64,000 nt of DNA from CAVSKL01 sp963728475 [NCBI: Candidatus Eiseniibacteriota bacterium] (GCA_963728475.1 CAVSKL010000001.1:1488001-1552000); one strand, 5' to 3'; shown: positions 29,764-40,514, counted from the first letter of the stretch. Made by a program: numbers and translations. Notes: generated by a model not told the origin, from the letters alone.

Positions 29764-30144
29764 ATGGCGAATTACGGGGATTGCGCCTTGGATGCTGTGA
29801 ACCTCACTCTCCACCCAGGCACGGCTGCTCCCGAAGCCTGGGGGCGAGCGACCGCGGACACATTTGGAGCCGGCCCACCGCAGCCAATGAAGAGCTGTCC
29901 CCGCGGCGCTTTCCCGGGCCTATGCCAGGAAGGTAATGTCCGCGGCGTGCCGCCGGGCCGCTACACCAAGTCGATGAGGAACGCAGGATACGCACTCTCC
30001 GCGCTGCGACTCCTCAGGGTTGCTCCCAACCTGGCGGAGCGCCCTCAGGATCCCTGGCAAGAAGTTGTTCGCCCCAATCCAAAGGCGCACAACCGCCAGA
30101 TGGATGTCGGCGACCCCCTCACGTCAGACCCTACCCACCCTTGA
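29764..30144 (+). CDS. DUF6979-like small protein with a divergent C-terminus
   Basis: A 126-residue protein starting 'MANYGDCALDAVNLTLHPG'. Its middle follows the pattern I know from DUF6979 proteins: 'AWGRATADTFG', then 'CPRGAFPGLCQEGNVRGVPPGRYTKS', 'YALSALRLLRVAPNLA' and 'HNRQMDV'. In that family the protein continues with a hydrophobic 'VLALW..GLI' end; here it ends 'GDPLTSDPTHP', so the last ~10 residues look altered and the gene may be damaged. Function of the family is unknown. Confidence 0.65.
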   Translation: MANYGDCALDAVNLTLHPGTAAPEAWGRATADTFGAGPPQPMKSCPRGAFPGLCQEGNVRGVPPGRYTKSMRNAGYALSALRLLRVAPNLAERPQDPWQEVVRPNPKAHNRQMDVGDPLTSDPTHP

Positions 30145-30170
30145 AGTCCACAGCGCCGCTGGTTGACAGG

Positions 30171-31235
30171 TTACGCCGGGACGTCAAGGCGCGCCACGCC
30201 GATACGGCTATCGGCCATCCCGTAATAGATGTCGAAGCGACTCGGTAAGCCAAGATCGCTACGCTGGTCAATGCCGGTGGGGAACACAACGTCATGGACC
30301 ATCCCACGGCGTTCCGTCGGCAACTCCGGCATCAGTATCGGTTCAGCCGAACGAAAGAGGATCTTGCGCGGGTGCTCCTTCGATAGAACCATCAAGCCGG
30401 CGGAGTAGCATAGCCGAAGCGCTCCGTCCGTCGACGCGGCCAGGTCGCTGACGCCGTGGTACACGATCAGCCAGCCATGCCGGGTCATGACCGGGGGAGT
30501 GCCGCCCCCGATCTTGAGCCGCTCCCAGGGTGCCACCGGAGATGCCAGGCGGTGATGGGAGTTGAACAGGCCAAGGTGAGTCGGCTCCAGCCCGTCCATG
30601 GCGATCGGGCAATATGATATCCAGATGCTCTCACGATCGCGATCGACCGGCCGCGACGAGGCCCTCGCGGCAGTCTCCTCGGGGCGGGTGCCGGGAAAGA
30701 GTGGGCGATGAAGCATGGCCAACTGCCTCTTCCCGGCGTGATTAGGAATGGCGACTGGGAAGAGGCTGGCATCCTTGTCGTCCACGGAGACGAAGTCAAT
30801 GCCTTCATACGAGGCAAATGACGCAAGCCCCAATCGCTTCCAGTAAAACAAATCCTTCGATATTGCGAAGGCGATCCGAGGGCCGCCGGGCGAGTGTGCA
30901 GTGTAAGTCATCACGTAGCGCTGGAACGGCTCGACAAACGTTATGCGAGGATCCTCGCAGCCCCCACTGCCGTCGGATCGCAACTCGTAGTCTGTTTCTG
31001 GCTCGAGGGCAAGACCAAGGCGCTCGACGCCACACGGGTCGCCTCTATCATTGAACCGGACACGGGCGATACCGATTCGTGAATGGTTACCCCGTGCGAC
31101 AAGCCGCGGAAATAGATACAGCTCGCCATCATGGCCGCGGATGGCTGCCGGATTCAGGACACCTTCGGCTTCCAGGGAATTCCCGGGCTCCGGTTCCATG
31201 ATCATGCCAAGCCGCTGAAGGCGAAAGTCGTTCAT
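30171..31235 (-). CDS. GH130-family glycoside phosphorylase/hydrolase
   Basis: A 354-residue five-bladed beta-propeller enzyme. Signs of GH130 are 'GVLNPAAIRGHDGELYLFPRLV' (~25-47), 'GCEDPRITFV' (~92-101) with the conserved 'EDPR', 'KDASLFPVAI' and 'IGGGTPPVMTRHGWLIVYHG'. GH130 enzymes act on beta-mannosides, usually releasing mannose-1-phosphate. The ATG overlaps the stop of the upstream HAD phosphatase gene by 4 bp (ATGA), and a mannose-6-phosphate isomerase gene heads the operon, so a mannose or mannoside substrate is very likely. The cytoplasmic location is inferred from the lack of a signal peptide. Confidence 0.9.
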   Translation of the reverse strand: MNDFRLQRLGMIMEPEPGNSLEAEGVLNPAAIRGHDGELYLFPRLVARGNHSRIGIARVRFNDRGDPCGVERLGLALEPETDYELRSDGSGGCEDPRITFVEPFQRYVMTYTAHSPGGPRIAFAISKDLFYWKRLGLASFASYEGIDFVSVDDKDASLFPVAIPNHAGKRQLAMLHRPLFPGTRPEETAARASSRPVDRDRESIWISYCPIAMDGLEPTHLGLFNSHHRLASPVAPWERLKIGGGTPPVMTRHGWLIVYHGVSDLAASTDGALRLCYSAGLMVLSKEHPRKILFRSAEPILMPELPTERRGMVHDVVFPTGIDQRSDLGLPSRFDIYYGMADSRIGVARLDVPA

Positions 31236-32014
31236 GGGTCCCGTTCGTGGACACCGTTGGCGGCGTGAAGGTCACTAAGGCAGGCAACCAAGGTCTCAAT
31301 CACTCTCTTCGTCTCATCAGGATCCCTGACCTGGATGGACGCAGCACCTGTTGCCTTCGCCGGGTAATCGTTTCCCCCGGGGAACAACGCGTCTCCCACA
31401 AAGAGCATGTCATCAATCGCAATGCCGAGGGTGTCCCGCAACTTCCCAATCCCGTAGGCCTTGTCGATTCCAGGCTTTGTGATGTCTACGGATGTCATGC
31501 CGCCCAGGTGCACGGAAAAGTCGGGTATGAGCTCATCAAGGAGGGTCTTAAGGCGTTTCCTCTTGGTGTGGTCAGGGTCCCATTTGGCCTTGGCTTCGAT
31601 TGGAGCCTGCTGTCCCAAAGCGGAGAAGGTAATCTGGCTGCCCCGATCCTCAATGACCTCGCCCCAGACCTTTTCAATCTTGAAATCTGCTACGGCGAGC
31701 GCCTTCTTGAGGGAACCGAAAATCATCCTTCTTTCACTATCGGTAAGGCCCTCTGAATAGAGCGGTCGCCAATCTTCAGCATACTGATAGAACTTGGTGC
31801 CACAGGTGGGAAGAAGCGAGAGATTGACTAAGCCGTCGCCGTGCGGAAGCTTGGAGAGCAATTGCTTCTCGAATTGCGGCCAGTCGCCGCCGGAGATAAC
31901 TGCGACCCGGACAGTATTTAGAAGAGCCATGAGCAGTGAGGCCATCTCGGCATCGAGAGAGGATTTGCTTTCGGCCAGCGTTCCATCCAAATCAAATACA
32001 ATGAGCTGCTTCAT
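31232..32014 (-). CDS. HAD-IIB family phosphatase/phosphomannomutase-like
   Basis: A 260-residue HAD hydrolase. Motif I is 'IVFDLDGTLAESK' (4-16), motif II 'AVISGGDW', motif III lysine lies near 'KRKRLKTLLDEL', and motif IV is 'DDMLFVGDALFPGGNDY'. A C2B cap fits between II and III, as in sucrose-phosphatase, mannosyl-3-phosphoglycerate phosphatase and eukaryotic phosphomannomutase. Its place between manA and GH130, coupled to both by ATGA overlaps, makes conversion of mannose-1-P to mannose-6-P or removal of phosphate from a mannose phosphate the best guess. The exact reaction is not decided by sequence. Confidence 0.87.
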   Translation of the reverse strand: MKQLIVFDLDGTLAESKSSLDAEMASLLMALLNTVRVAVISGGDWPQFEKQLLSKLPHGDGLVNLSLLPTCGTKFYQYAEDWRPLYSEGLTDSERRMIFGSLKKALAVADFKIEKVWGEVIEDRGSQITFSALGQQAPIEAKAKWDPDHTKRKRLKTLLDELIPDFSVHLGGMTSVDITKPGIDKAYGIGKLRDTLGIAIDDMLFVGDALFPGGNDYPAKATGAASIQVRDPDETKRVIETLVACLSDLHAANGVHERDP

Positions 32015-33006
32015 CCGGTGCCCCCAGGAAGAGAGATCTCCAGCAAACTGACGGTGCGCGCTCGGCAGAAGCAGGCCCCAACCACGGCCGGCAAGAGCAG
32101 CACGTCGCCTCTGCCGAAAGCATAGGTGTTGGTATGGTGCTCAAGCTGACCGTTACCGGCCAGGCACACCAGGACACGGGGCGTTTCCGCTTTGCCAACT
32201 GAAAATGTGGATGTCCCGCTGAATCGCCATAGACCAAAGTGCTTACAGAGAAACATCTGCTCTCGCAACCCGGACCCTACCTCCTGCACAAGCGGCACAA
32301 TCGGCCCTACCGCGCCGCGCGCAAAATCGATGCAATCCATTGCTTGATCAACTTGCAAGGGGCGATGCTCGCCGGTCGTTGCATCAACGCGATTCCAATC
32401 GTAAAGCCGGAACGTTACGTCGCTGTTCTCCTGTATCTCGAAGACTACCAGGTCGCTCAGTGAATGGACGGTACCGGCCGGGATGAAGATACCGGCGCCT
32501 GGTCTGGTCCTGAAGCTGGCCAGATGGTCTGCTACCGTCCCGCGCGCAATCGCCTGCCGCAGTTCATCCGCCGTGGTGGCCGGTTTCAAGCCTGCGTAGA
32601 CGCGGCCCTTGGGGCCGGCGGCAAGCACTATCCAAGCCTCCGTCTTTCCAGTCTCGCCCGCCGGAAGCTGGTTCGTTTGCCGATCCGATGGATGCACCTG
32701 GACGGAAATACTGTCGCGCACGTCGAGGAACTTAAGAAGCAGAGGAAAGCGGGGGAAGTGCCCGGCCAGTCTCCCAAGCAACTGGTCCGGCCATTGGGTA
32801 AGCAATTGAGTGAGGGTCAATCCCTTGAGTGGTCCGTGGGCAACGAGGCTTGCATGATCATCACGGTCACTCAGCAGCCAAGCTTCGCCGATAGGTCCGT
32901 CCCCGGGCAGCGGTGCGGAGAGCAGGTTGGCGAAACGCCGGCCCCCCCAGGGCCGATACTGGTAGAGCGGCTCGAATCGCAGTGGATACAGAGCTGGGAA
33001 ATTCAT
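32011..33006 (-). CDS. manA: Mannose-6-phosphate isomerase, class I
   Basis: A 331-residue cupin-fold isomerase interconverting mannose-6-P and fructose-6-P. It shows 'RPWGGRRFANLL', 'GEAWLLSDRDDHASLV', the zinc-site 'SVQVHPSD' (QVH, ~99-106), 'GKTEAWIVLAAGP' (Glu ligand) and 'GAGIFIPAGTVHSL' (His ligand). The ATG at 33006 begins the conserved 'MNFPALYPLRFEPLYQYRPWGG'; there is no good Shine-Dalgarno. It heads the coupled operon manA-HAD-GH130. The segment is less GC-rich than the backbone, which fits horizontal acquisition. Confidence 0.93.
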   Translation of the reverse strand: MNFPALYPLRFEPLYQYRPWGGRRFANLLSAPLPGDGPIGEAWLLSDRDDHASLVAHGPLKGLTLTQLLTQWPDQLLGRLAGHFPRFPLLLKFLDVRDSISVQVHPSDRQTNQLPAGETGKTEAWIVLAAGPKGRVYAGLKPATTADELRQAIARGTVADHLASFRTRPGAGIFIPAGTVHSLSDLVVFEIQENSDVTFRLYDWNRVDATTGEHRPLQVDQAMDCIDFARGAVGPIVPLVQEVGSGLREQMFLCKHFGLWRFSGTSTFSVGKAETPRVLVCLAGNGQLEHHTNTYAFGRGDVLLLPAVVGACFCRARTVSLLEISLPGGTG

Positions 33007-33390
33007 GAGGTTCGGGGAGTCCAATTCATGCGATGTCCCTGAGCGTGTGCCCTTATGGGTCGAAGATTGAGGCCGCTGGACCCCGTCGTTTGATTTTGTT
33101 GCAAAAGCACACATCAGATTGCAAAAAAAGGAAGAGCCGTTCAGTGAGCAGTTTCCCACCTGTGGCTCGAAGAAGCAAGAAGAAGAAACCATTAGCCTCG
33201 ACCCACCGCCGGCCGGTTTCGGCGATTCCCTCGATCAGGATGATCACGAGGTGGAGTTCCTCCAACCAGTTTGATCGATCGAAACCGTATTGCTGGGACG
33301 TGGAGGCGCCGGACAATCGATAAGCGCTCCAACCGCCAAGGCTTACGATGCGGCCGCTAAGCAGGCATGAAAGGTGCTTCTCAACAGAGC
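33007..33390. other. Gap upstream of manA with an AT-rich patch
   Basis: No gene is visible. Around 33095-33135 there is an unusually AT-rich stretch with two TTGCAA copies 14 bp apart on the minus strand followed by CAAAAT; it could hold the manA operon promoter or operator. This is a weak call. Confidence 0.35.
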
Positions 33391-33863
33391 TGTCCCCTGA
33401 ACATGGGGAGCTGGAGACGCTCCGCCTTCGTTGCACAAAGATCGCATTGTCGTAGCAGTCGCAGGCCGAGCCCCGCCGAGCCCCGGGACGGGCGCGTGCC
33501 CGCGTCCCGGAAGGGCCGTCCGGACGGGGAGGAGGTGTATTGGCACCCGTGGTAGGAGTGAGCGATTACGTCGCTGGGTTGGCGCCGAGGAATGACGATC
33601 TCCAGCGCCTCCAGGACAAACTCCGTCCGCAAGTGGTTGGTCATGGACCGGAGTACGATCCCCCGGCTCCAGGCGTGCAAGACCCTCGCCACGTGCAGGA
33701 ACCTCGACCGCGTCGGAACATGGCCGATATCCCCGGCCCAAGGTTCGTTCGGTCCATCGCCGCGGAGGTTCATTTGCACCAGGTCGCCCGAGATGGGTTT
33801 GTGACCCGGTGTCGTGGTTCGGAACCTTCTACACCCGCAAGCACGCAGACCCGGCTGGCGCAT
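33391..33863 (-). pseudogene. Decayed IS3-family OrfB fragment
   Basis: On the minus strand the frame reads 'RTTTPGHKPISGDLVQMNLR', then 'EPWAGDIGHVPTRSRFLHVA', 'VLHAWSRGIVLRSMTNHLRT' and 'VIAHSYHGCQYTS', which aligns with IS3/IS150-type integrases. The second catalytic Asp (normally HSDRG) is lost (HSYHG), and a frameshift follows near 'GSAGLGLRLLRQCDLCA'. At 33391 'TGTCCCCTGAACATGGGGAG' looks like a terminal repeat. No start or intact catalytic triad remains. It sits just upstream of the phosphoketolase gene, a relic of earlier transposition. Confidence 0.8.
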
Positions 33864-33993
33864 CGGCCGGGCCGCCCGCTTCCGCCCGGTCCAGATCCCC
33901 GTTGCGCGCAGACTCTGGTGGATATTCGGTGTGACGGTCGCCCGCGCGGGATGCCGCACTCTCGGCCTTGGCAAGAACAGGGAGAGTTGAACC

Positions 33994-36366
33994 ATGGAGA
34001 CCAAGACCCTTTCCTCAGAGCTGCTCCACAAGATGGATGCCTACTGGCGCGCCGCCAACTATCTGTCGGTCGGCCAGATCTATCTCTACGACAATCCGCT
34101 GCTGAAGCGGCCGCTGACACTTGCAGATGTGAAGCACATGCTGCTGGGCCATTGGGGCACGACACCAGGGCAAAACTTCATCTACGTGCACCTGAACCGG
34201 GTCATCAAGAAGTACGACCTCGACATGATCTACGTCTCCGGCCCTGGGCATGGCGGCCCGGCCGTCGTGGGCAATACTTATCTCGAGGGAACTTACAGCG
34301 AGATCTATCCCAATATCGGCCAAGATGAAGCCGGACTACAGAAGCTCTTCAAGCAGTTTTCGTTTCCCGGCGGCATCCCCAGCCATGCATCGCCGGAATG
34401 CCCGGGTTCGATCCACGAAGGCGGCGAGTTGGGCTATTCGCTCAGCCACTCGTTCGGGGCTGTGTTCGACAATCCTGATCTGCTCGTCGCTTGCGTTGTC
34501 GGCGACGGCGAGGCTGAGACGGGTCCTCTGGCCACCGCATGGCATTCCAACAAGTTCCTCGATCCGGTTACCGACGGCGCGGTCCTTCCGATCTTGCATC
34601 TCAATGGCTACAAGATCGCCAACCCGACTGTGCTCGCGCGCATCGAGCCTGAGGAGTTGAATCAGTTTCTCCGCGGCTGCGGCTGGACGCCGTACTTCGT
34701 CGAGGGTCACGAACCTGAGTTAATGCATGAAGCCATGGCCGCGACACTCGACAAGGCAGTGGAGGAAATCAGGAACATACAGCACGACGCCCGCGCCAAC
34801 GGCAACCGCACGCGCCCGCGCTGGCCCATGATCGTGCTCAAGTCGCCCAAAGGCTGGACGGGGCCGAAATGGGTGGATGGCCAGCAGATCGAAGGCACCT
34901 TCCGCGCGCATCAGGTGCCGATCGCTGTGGATGCGGCACACCCCGAACACCTTAAGCTGCTGGAGGACTGGCTGAAGAGCTACCGGGCGGAGGAACTGTT
35001 CGACGCGCAGGGCCGCTTGCAACCAGAACTGGCTGAACTCGCGCCTACGGGGGAGCGCCGCATGGGCGCGAATCCCAACGCCAACGGCGGCATACTGCTG
35101 CGCGATCTGGTCATGCCGGATTTCAGGAACTACGCGGTGAATGTCCTGTCGCCCGGGGCTGGGAAGGCAGCCGACACCCACGAACTCGGCGTCTTCCTGC
35201 GCGATGTGGCCAACCGCAACCGGGCGCAACGAAATTTTCGGATCTTCGGTCCCGACGAAACGCTTTCCAACCGCTTGAACGCCGTATTTGAGGCCACGAA
35301 CCGGCAATGGGACGCGCGGACGCAGGACAACGATGAATTCCTCGCCCGCGATGGCCGAGTCATGGAGATGTTGAGTGAGCATCAGTGCCAGGGCTGGCTG
35401 GAAGGATATCTGCTCACCGGCCGGCACGGATTGTTCAATAGCTACGAGTCGTTCATTCACATCATCGACTCGATGTTCAACCAGCACGCCAAGTGGCTGA
35501 AGGTCACGGCGGATCTGCCGTGGCGGCGGAAAATCGCGTCCCTGAATTATCTTCTGGCCTCCCACGTCTGGCAGCAGATGCATAACGGCTTCACCCATCA
35601 AGACCCGGGTTTCATCGACCACGTGGTCAACAAGAAGGCCTCTGTCGTGCGGGTATATCTGCCGCCGGATGCCAACTGCCTGCTCTCGGTCTGGGACCAT
35701 TGCCTCCGCAGCCGCCACTACGTCAACGTCGTCATCGCCGGTAAGTATCAAGCCCCGCAGTGGCTGTCTATGGATGCAGCCGTCAAGCACTGCACCCAGG
35801 GCGTCGGCATCTGGCAGTGGGCCAGCAACGACCAGGCGGTTTCACCTGACGTAGTCATGGCCTGCTGCGGAGATGTGCCCACGTTGGAGACGCTCGCCGC
35901 CGTCTCCATCATGCGCGAGCATCTGCCCGAATTGAAGATTCGGCTGGTCAACGTCGTCGACCTCATGAAACTGGAGCCGCAAAGCGAGCACCCGCATGGG
36001 TTGAGCGACATGGATTTCGACGAGCTCTTCACCAAGGACAAGCCGGTCATCTTCGCCTTTCATGGCTACCCGTGGCTGATCCATCGGCTGACTTACCGCC
36101 GCACCAACCACGACAACATCCACGTCCGCGGCTACAAGGAAGAAGGCACGATCACCACTCCGTTCGACATGACGGTGCTCAACGATCTGGACCGCTTCCA
36201 TCTGGTCATGGACACCATCGACCGCCTGCCGCAAACCGGCGACAAGGGCATCTACCTGAAGCAGCAACTCAAAGACAAGCTGATCGAGCACAAGCAGTAC
36301 ATCGACAAGCACGGCCAAGACATGCCGGAAATTCGGGACTGGAAGTGGGGACTGACCCATGAATAG
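33994..36366 (+). CDS. xfp: Phosphoketolase (xylulose-5-P/fructose-6-P)
   Basis: A 790-residue thiamine-diphosphate enzyme cleaving xylulose-5-P (and/or fructose-6-P) with phosphate to acetyl-phosphate plus an aldose phosphate. Visible are '[18 protein letters not shown]' (52-69), the family signature 'SGPGHGGPA' (82-90), the ThDP/Mg region '[16 protein letters not shown]' (~168-183) and 'FHGYPWLIH' near the C-terminus. The length matches the family. AGGGAGAGTTGAACC precedes the ATG. The DUF2254 gene overlaps its end by 8 bp. Together with the aldolase and proton ATPase downstream it forms a sugar-phosphate/energy cluster, lower in GC than the backbone and flanked by IS debris. Confidence 0.96.
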   Translation: METKTLSSELLHKMDAYWRAANYLSVGQIYLYDNPLLKRPLTLADVKHMLLGHWGTTPGQNFIYVHLNRVIKKYDLDMIYVSGPGHGGPAVVGNTYLEGTYSEIYPNIGQDEAGLQKLFKQFSFPGGIPSHASPECPGSIHEGGELGYSLSHSFGAVFDNPDLLVACVVGDGEAETGPLATAWHSNKFLDPVTDGAVLPILHLNGYKIANPTVLARIEPEELNQFLRGCGWTPYFVEGHEPELMHEAMAATLDKAVEEIRNIQHDARANGNRTRPRWPMIVLKSPKGWTGPKWVDGQQIEGTFRAHQVPIAVDAAHPEHLKLLEDWLKSYRAEELFDAQGRLQPELAELAPTGERRMGANPNANGGILLRDLVMPDFRNYAVNVLSPGAGKAADTHELGVFLRDVANRNRAQRNFRIFGPDETLSNRLNAVFEATNRQWDARTQDNDEFLARDGRVMEMLSEHQCQGWLEGYLLTGRHGLFNSYESFIHIIDSMFNQHAKWLKVTADLPWRRKIASLNYLLASHVWQQMHNGFTHQDPGFIDHVVNKKASVVRVYLPPDANCLLSVWDHCLRSRHYVNVVIAGKYQAPQWLSMDAAVKHCTQGVGIWQWASNDQAVSPDVVMACCGDVPTLETLAAVSIMREHLPELKIRLVNVVDLMKLEPQSEHPHGLSDMDFDELFTKDKPVIFAFHGYPWLIHRLTYRRTNHDNIHVRGYKEEGTITTPFDMTVLNDLDRFHLVMDTIDRLPQTGDKGIYLKQQLKDKLIEHKQYIDKHGQDMPEIRDWKWGLTHE

Positions 36367-37720
36367 GTTCAGGCAACTCTGGAGCGATATGCGGTCGAGC
36401 TTCTGGTTCATGCCTTCGCTGATTGTCGTGTTCAGCATTGCTTGTGCGGTGGCGTTGATCGAAGTAGACTCCGCCGGGGGCGACCGATGGCTCACCCGGT
36501 GGCCGCGCCTGTTTGGGGCCGGAGCGGAAGGCGCGCGCGGGATGATGTCCACGATTGCCGGTTCGATGATGACGGTGGTGGGCGTCACGTTCTCCATGAT
36601 TCTGGTGGTCCTGGCGCTGGCATCGAGCCAATACACGTCGCGCATCCTGCGAAACTTCATGCGCAGTCGTGTCACGCAGGTCGTGCTTGGGATCTTCGCC
36701 GGCGTGTTCACTTACAGCCTGATCGTGTTGCGCACCATTCGCAGCGGCGACGAAGGCGCGTTTGTCCCAAGCCTAGCGGTGTTCTTCGGCTTCGGCCTGG
36801 CGCTGGGAGGTGTTGGCGCCCTCATGTTCTTCATTCATCACATCGCCACTTCAATCCAGGCTTCCAGCATCATCGCCTCGGTCGCTCAGGAGACCTTCGG
36901 TGCCATCGACCGGCTGTTTCCGGAACAACTTGGACAAGGACCGGGCGAAGACGATGATGAGCATCCGCTACGCACTCTAGCCGACCGAAAGTGGAGAACC
37001 GTCCCGGCGAGGGGAAGCGGCTATATCCAGAGCGTGAATAGCTCAGCGATCCTACGCCTGGCTCGGGATAGCAAGACCATCGTGCGGATGGAGCACGGCA
37101 TCGGCGAGTTCGTTGTCCAGAACACAGCGCTGGCCTCATTGGCTCTGGTTGACCCGCCGGATCAAGACGTGAGTTCCGCCCTGCAGGCAACGTTCAGCAT
37201 CAGCCGCCACCGCACGGTGGACCAGGACGTGGCCTTTGGCATCAGGCAGATCGTGGATGTGGCGTTGAAGGCACTCTCCCCCAGCATCAACGACACAACG
37301 ACAGCCGTGATGTGCGTGGACTATCTGACGGCGATTCTCGCGCGGATAGCGCCTCGGCAAATCCCCTCACTGCGCCGCTACGAGGAAGGGGAGCTGCGAG
37401 TGATTGCCAAAGGCCCGAGCTTTGAAAGCTTGCTGGCCGAATCGTTCGACCAAATACGAAGCAGCGCGCATGGCGATGTCGCCATCCTATCGCGGATGGT
37501 CCACGCCTTTCAAACCCTTGCGAGTGTGACGGTCAGCCCACACCGCCGGCGGGCGCTGCGCGAACAAGTGCAATGGACCGCCGAGCTGGCCGAGCGTACC
37601 GTCGAGACCGCCCATGACCGTGCGAGGATCGACGTGGCGCTTGGCCGCCTGCGGGGAACGCTCAGATCCGAACCTGCGCTGTGTTCAGAAGAAAATGGGG
37701 AAGAGTACGTGAGTACTTGA
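36359..37720 (+). CDS. DUF2254 membrane protein
   Basis: A 453-residue protein with the DUF2254 layout. Four membrane helices occupy the first ~190 residues ('[21 protein letters not shown]', '[27 protein letters not shown]', '[16 protein letters not shown]', '[23 protein letters not shown]'). A cytoplasmic part follows with 'SGYIQSVN', '[30 protein letters not shown]' and a helical C-terminus. The family's function is unknown. It is translationally coupled to xfp (8-bp overlap), and the interrupted aldolase gene begins 71 bp later, so these were probably one operon. Confidence 0.92.
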   Translation: MNRFRQLWSDMRSSFWFMPSLIVVFSIACAVALIEVDSAGGDRWLTRWPRLFGAGAEGARGMMSTIAGSMMTVVGVTFSMILVVLALASSQYTSRILRNFMRSRVTQVVLGIFAGVFTYSLIVLRTIRSGDEGAFVPSLAVFFGFGLALGGVGALMFFIHHIATSIQASSIIASVAQETFGAIDRLFPEQLGQGPGEDDDEHPLRTLADRKWRTVPARGSGYIQSVNSSAILRLARDSKTIVRMEHGIGEFVVQNTALASLALVDPPDQDVSSALQATFSISRHRTVDQDVAFGIRQIVDVALKALSPSINDTTTAVMCVDYLTAILARIAPRQIPSLRRYEEGELRVIAKGPSFESLLAESFDQIRSSAHGDVAILSRMVHAFQTLASVTVSPHRRRALREQVQWTAELAERTVETAHDRARIDVALGRLRGTLRSEPALCSEENGEEYVST

Positions 37721-37810
37721 AGTCACCCAGCACAGCGACCGTCCTGCTGAGACGTGCCAGGAATCCGGAGTGTGAGGTGAAGCAGCCCCTAATGAGTGCG
37801 CCAATGCTAA

Positions 37811-39089
37811 GGCTCCGTCAGTAAAGTAGCTTTACGGCTAGTCTCTCCCAAACTAAAGTGGTGGGCATGGGAGACGTGGATGCGCTCCGGAAGAAGGTAG
37901 AGGCGCTTTGGCCCCACCTGGATGAACGAGCGCGGCGGTTGTTCGCCGCGGGGGAGGCGCGCGCCCTGGGTCGGGGCGGGGTCACGCTGATGAGTCGGAT
38001 CTGTGGTTTGTCTCGAGTCACGATCACCAAGGGACTCCGCGAGCTGGATGAGGATCGGCTGCCGCCGGGTCGGGTGCGGCACCCGGGGGCGGGACGGCCG
38101 CGGATTGAGGAGACGGACCCGAAGCTTGCGGACCGTCTCGATGCCCTGGTCGAACCGCTGAGCCGGGGAGATCCGGAGTCGCCCCTGCGATGGACGAGCA
38201 AGAGCACGCGGATGCTGGCCGGGGAACTGACCCGATCCGGTCACCCGGTCAGTCATGAGACGGTCGCCCAGTTGTTGCGGTCGATGGACTACAGCCTGCA
38301 GGGAACGCGCAAGACCGTAGAGGGCAAGCAGCACCCGGATCGCGACGCGCAGTTCCGGTTCATCAACGAGGAGGTGTATAAGGCCCTGTCGGCGCGGAGG
38401 CCGGTGATCTCGGTGGATACGAAGAAGAAGGAACTCGTGGGCAACTACCAGAACGCGGGACGGGCGTGGCGGCCCGCCACGATGCCGCAGCGAGTCGACG
38501 TCCACGACTTTCCCACGCCGGACGTGCCGCGGGCCTTCCCGTACGGGATCTACGACCTGGCCCACAACACCGGGTTCGTGAACGTGGGAACGGATCACGA
38601 CACGGGAGCGTTTGCGGCGGCTTCGATCCGGGGCTGGTGGCGGGCCGAGGGCCACCGCCTCTACCCCCGGGCCAGGAGTCTTCTGATCACCGCCGATGCC
38701 GGCGGCAGCAACGGCTACCGGCTCCGGTTGTGGAAGCTGAAGCTCCAGGAGTTCGCCGACGAGGCCGATCTGATCGTTCGCGTCTGCCACTTTCCGCCGG
38801 GCACGAGCAAGTGGAACAAGGTGGAGCACCGGCTCTTCTCCTTCATCTCCACGAACTGGTGGGGCGAACCGCTTCGGGACTACGAGACGATCGTGCAGCT
38901 GATCGCGAGAACAACTACCGCCAAGGGCCTCAAGGTGACCTGCCGCTGGACCGGCGGCGCTTCCCGGTCGGAAGAAAGGTGAGCGATGCCGAGTTCGCGA
39001 CCGTGCGCCTCTTTCCAAACCGGTTCCACGGGGATTGGAATTACGTGATCCGGCCGCACCGCCCGTAAATGTTATTTACTGACACTGCC
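37811..39089 (+). mobile_element. ISAzo13-like insertion sequence, 1279 bp
   Basis: It is bounded by imperfect inverted repeats: left GGCTCCGTCAGTAAAGTAGC, right (read inward) GGCAGTGTCAGTAAATAACA, both continuing TTTACGG. The direct duplication is TAA (37808-37810 and 39090-39092). It encodes one ISAzo13-type transposase that is frameshifted near its 3' end. It is inserted after codon 6 of the aldolase gene; removal restores 'MLREAARAL'. Confidence 0.88.
37858..39068 (+). pseudogene. ISAzo13-family transposase, frameshifted near the C-terminus
   Basis: The first 374 codons follow the ISAzo13 pattern: 'LRWTSKSTRMLAGEL', 'VISVDTKKKELVGNYQNAGR', 'YDLAHNTGFVNVGTDHDTGAFA', 'LLITADAGGSNGYR' and 'PPGTSKWNKVEHRLFSFIS', which include the DDE acidic residues. 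In-frame reading stops at 38982, but the expected ending 'RRRFPVGRKVSDAEF' ... 'FHGDWNYVIRP' continues in another frame to 39068. One missing base near 38946-38950 explains it. The complete protein would be 403 residues. The element is probably inactive by itself. Confidence 0.88.
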
Positions 39090-39201
39090 TAAGAGAGGCT
39101 GCGAGGGCGCTGGCCGCCGGCGACAAGGGCCCTCTCTGCCAATATGGATGAGACACGGACCCCCCGGGAGTTTAGTGTAGAGGGCGAGTAAGGGGTCTCC
39201 G

Positions 39202-39612
39202 ATGGGGAGCGAGACGGAAGTCAGGACGAACGATCGAGAGGTTGAGGTTTTGGCCAAGGCACAGCGGCGGCGGTTCACGGCGGAGTACAAGCGGCGGGTC
39301 TTGCAGGAGGCCGAAGCTTGCAGCAAGCCCGGGGAGATGGGAGCGCTGCTCCGACGCGAGGGGTTGTACTCCTCGCATCTGTCCGCTTGGCGAGCTGCCC
39401 GTTCCCGGGGTGAGCTGGCCGGGCTCCGGCCCAGGAAGCGCGGCCCCAAGGTGCAGCCACCCGATCCGCGGGACAAGCGGATCTCAGAACTGGAGCGCGA
39501 GCTCAGGCGGTCCCGGGCGCGTGCCGAGCGTGCGGAAGGCCTGGTCGAGGTCCAAAAAAAACTCTCGCAGCTTTTGGGGATCGAGCTCTCCGAGAGCAAC
39601 GGGAGGCGCTGA
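39202..39612 (+). CDS. IS3-2 OrfA (HTH transposase subunit)
   Basis: A 136-residue IS3-type OrfA, 'RRRFTAEYKRRVLQEAEACS' onward, with an HTH and a C-terminal coiled coil ('ISELERELRRSRARAERAEG'). An A8 run (39554-39561, codons CAA AAA AAA) near the 3' end would support -1 frameshifting, and the -1 frame is open into orfB. OrfB's ATG overlaps the OrfA stop (TGATG). Confidence 0.92.
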   Translation: MGSETEVRTNDREVEVLAKAQRRRFTAEYKRRVLQEAEACSKPGEMGALLRREGLYSSHLSAWRAARSRGELAGLRPRKRGPKVQPPDPRDKRISELERELRRSRARAERAEGLVEVQKKLSQLLGIELSESNGRR

Positions 39613-40514
39613 TGCAGACGGTACAGGCCGTCGGTCCCGGGCTGGGCGTTGCTCCCACCTGCGCCGCTCTGGCGCTCTCCCGGGCGACGTACTACCGGAG
39701 CCTGAGTCCCAGGCCGGATCCCCAGCCTCGCACGATCCCCCGGGCATTGACTCCCGAGGAGCGGGATGCGGTGCTCGGGGTCCTTCACGAGCCTCGATTC
39801 GCGGACCTTGCCCCGGCCGAAGTCTATGCGACGCTCCTCGACGAGGGAAACTACCTGTGCTCGGAGCGGACCATGTACCGCATCCTGGCCGCGAATCGCG
39901 AAGTGCGGGAGCGGCGAGACCAGCTGAGGCACCCGTCCTACGCGGCTCCCGAGCTTCTGGCCACGCGCCCGCGTGAGCTTTGGAGTTGGGACATCACCAA
40001 GCTCCTGGGGCCGGCGAAGTGGACGTACTACTACCTCTACGTGATCCTGGACGTCTTCAGCCGCTACGTCGTCGGCTGGATGGTAGCGTACCGGGAGTCG
40101 GCGGTGCTGGCCCGGCGGCTCATCGAGGAGTCGTGCGCGAGGCAGGGGATCGTGCCGGGCCAGCTCACGATCCACGCCGACCGAGGTTCGTCGATGAAGT
40201 CCAAACCCGTGGCGTTCCTGTTGGCCGACCTGGGAGTCACAAAAACGCACTCCCGACCGCATGTCTCGAACGGACTGTGGACGGCCTCCGGCATCCGCGC
40301 ATTAATGACCCTTCCGCGGTCCGCGCAGAGGCTCTCGCCAGATTCCCTTGCGTGGGGTAAGACTTCCCGATAGCGGACCCCAAAAAAGTGGGGACCCGGG
40401 CCATTCACACCCGAGTCCCCGAGTCGACAAGTTTGCGGACCGCCGACGTGGGTATGAGTGTGTCATTCCGCTTGCTTGTCGTCAATGAGGCTGATGTGTC
40501 CGCGGGGAGTGGGC

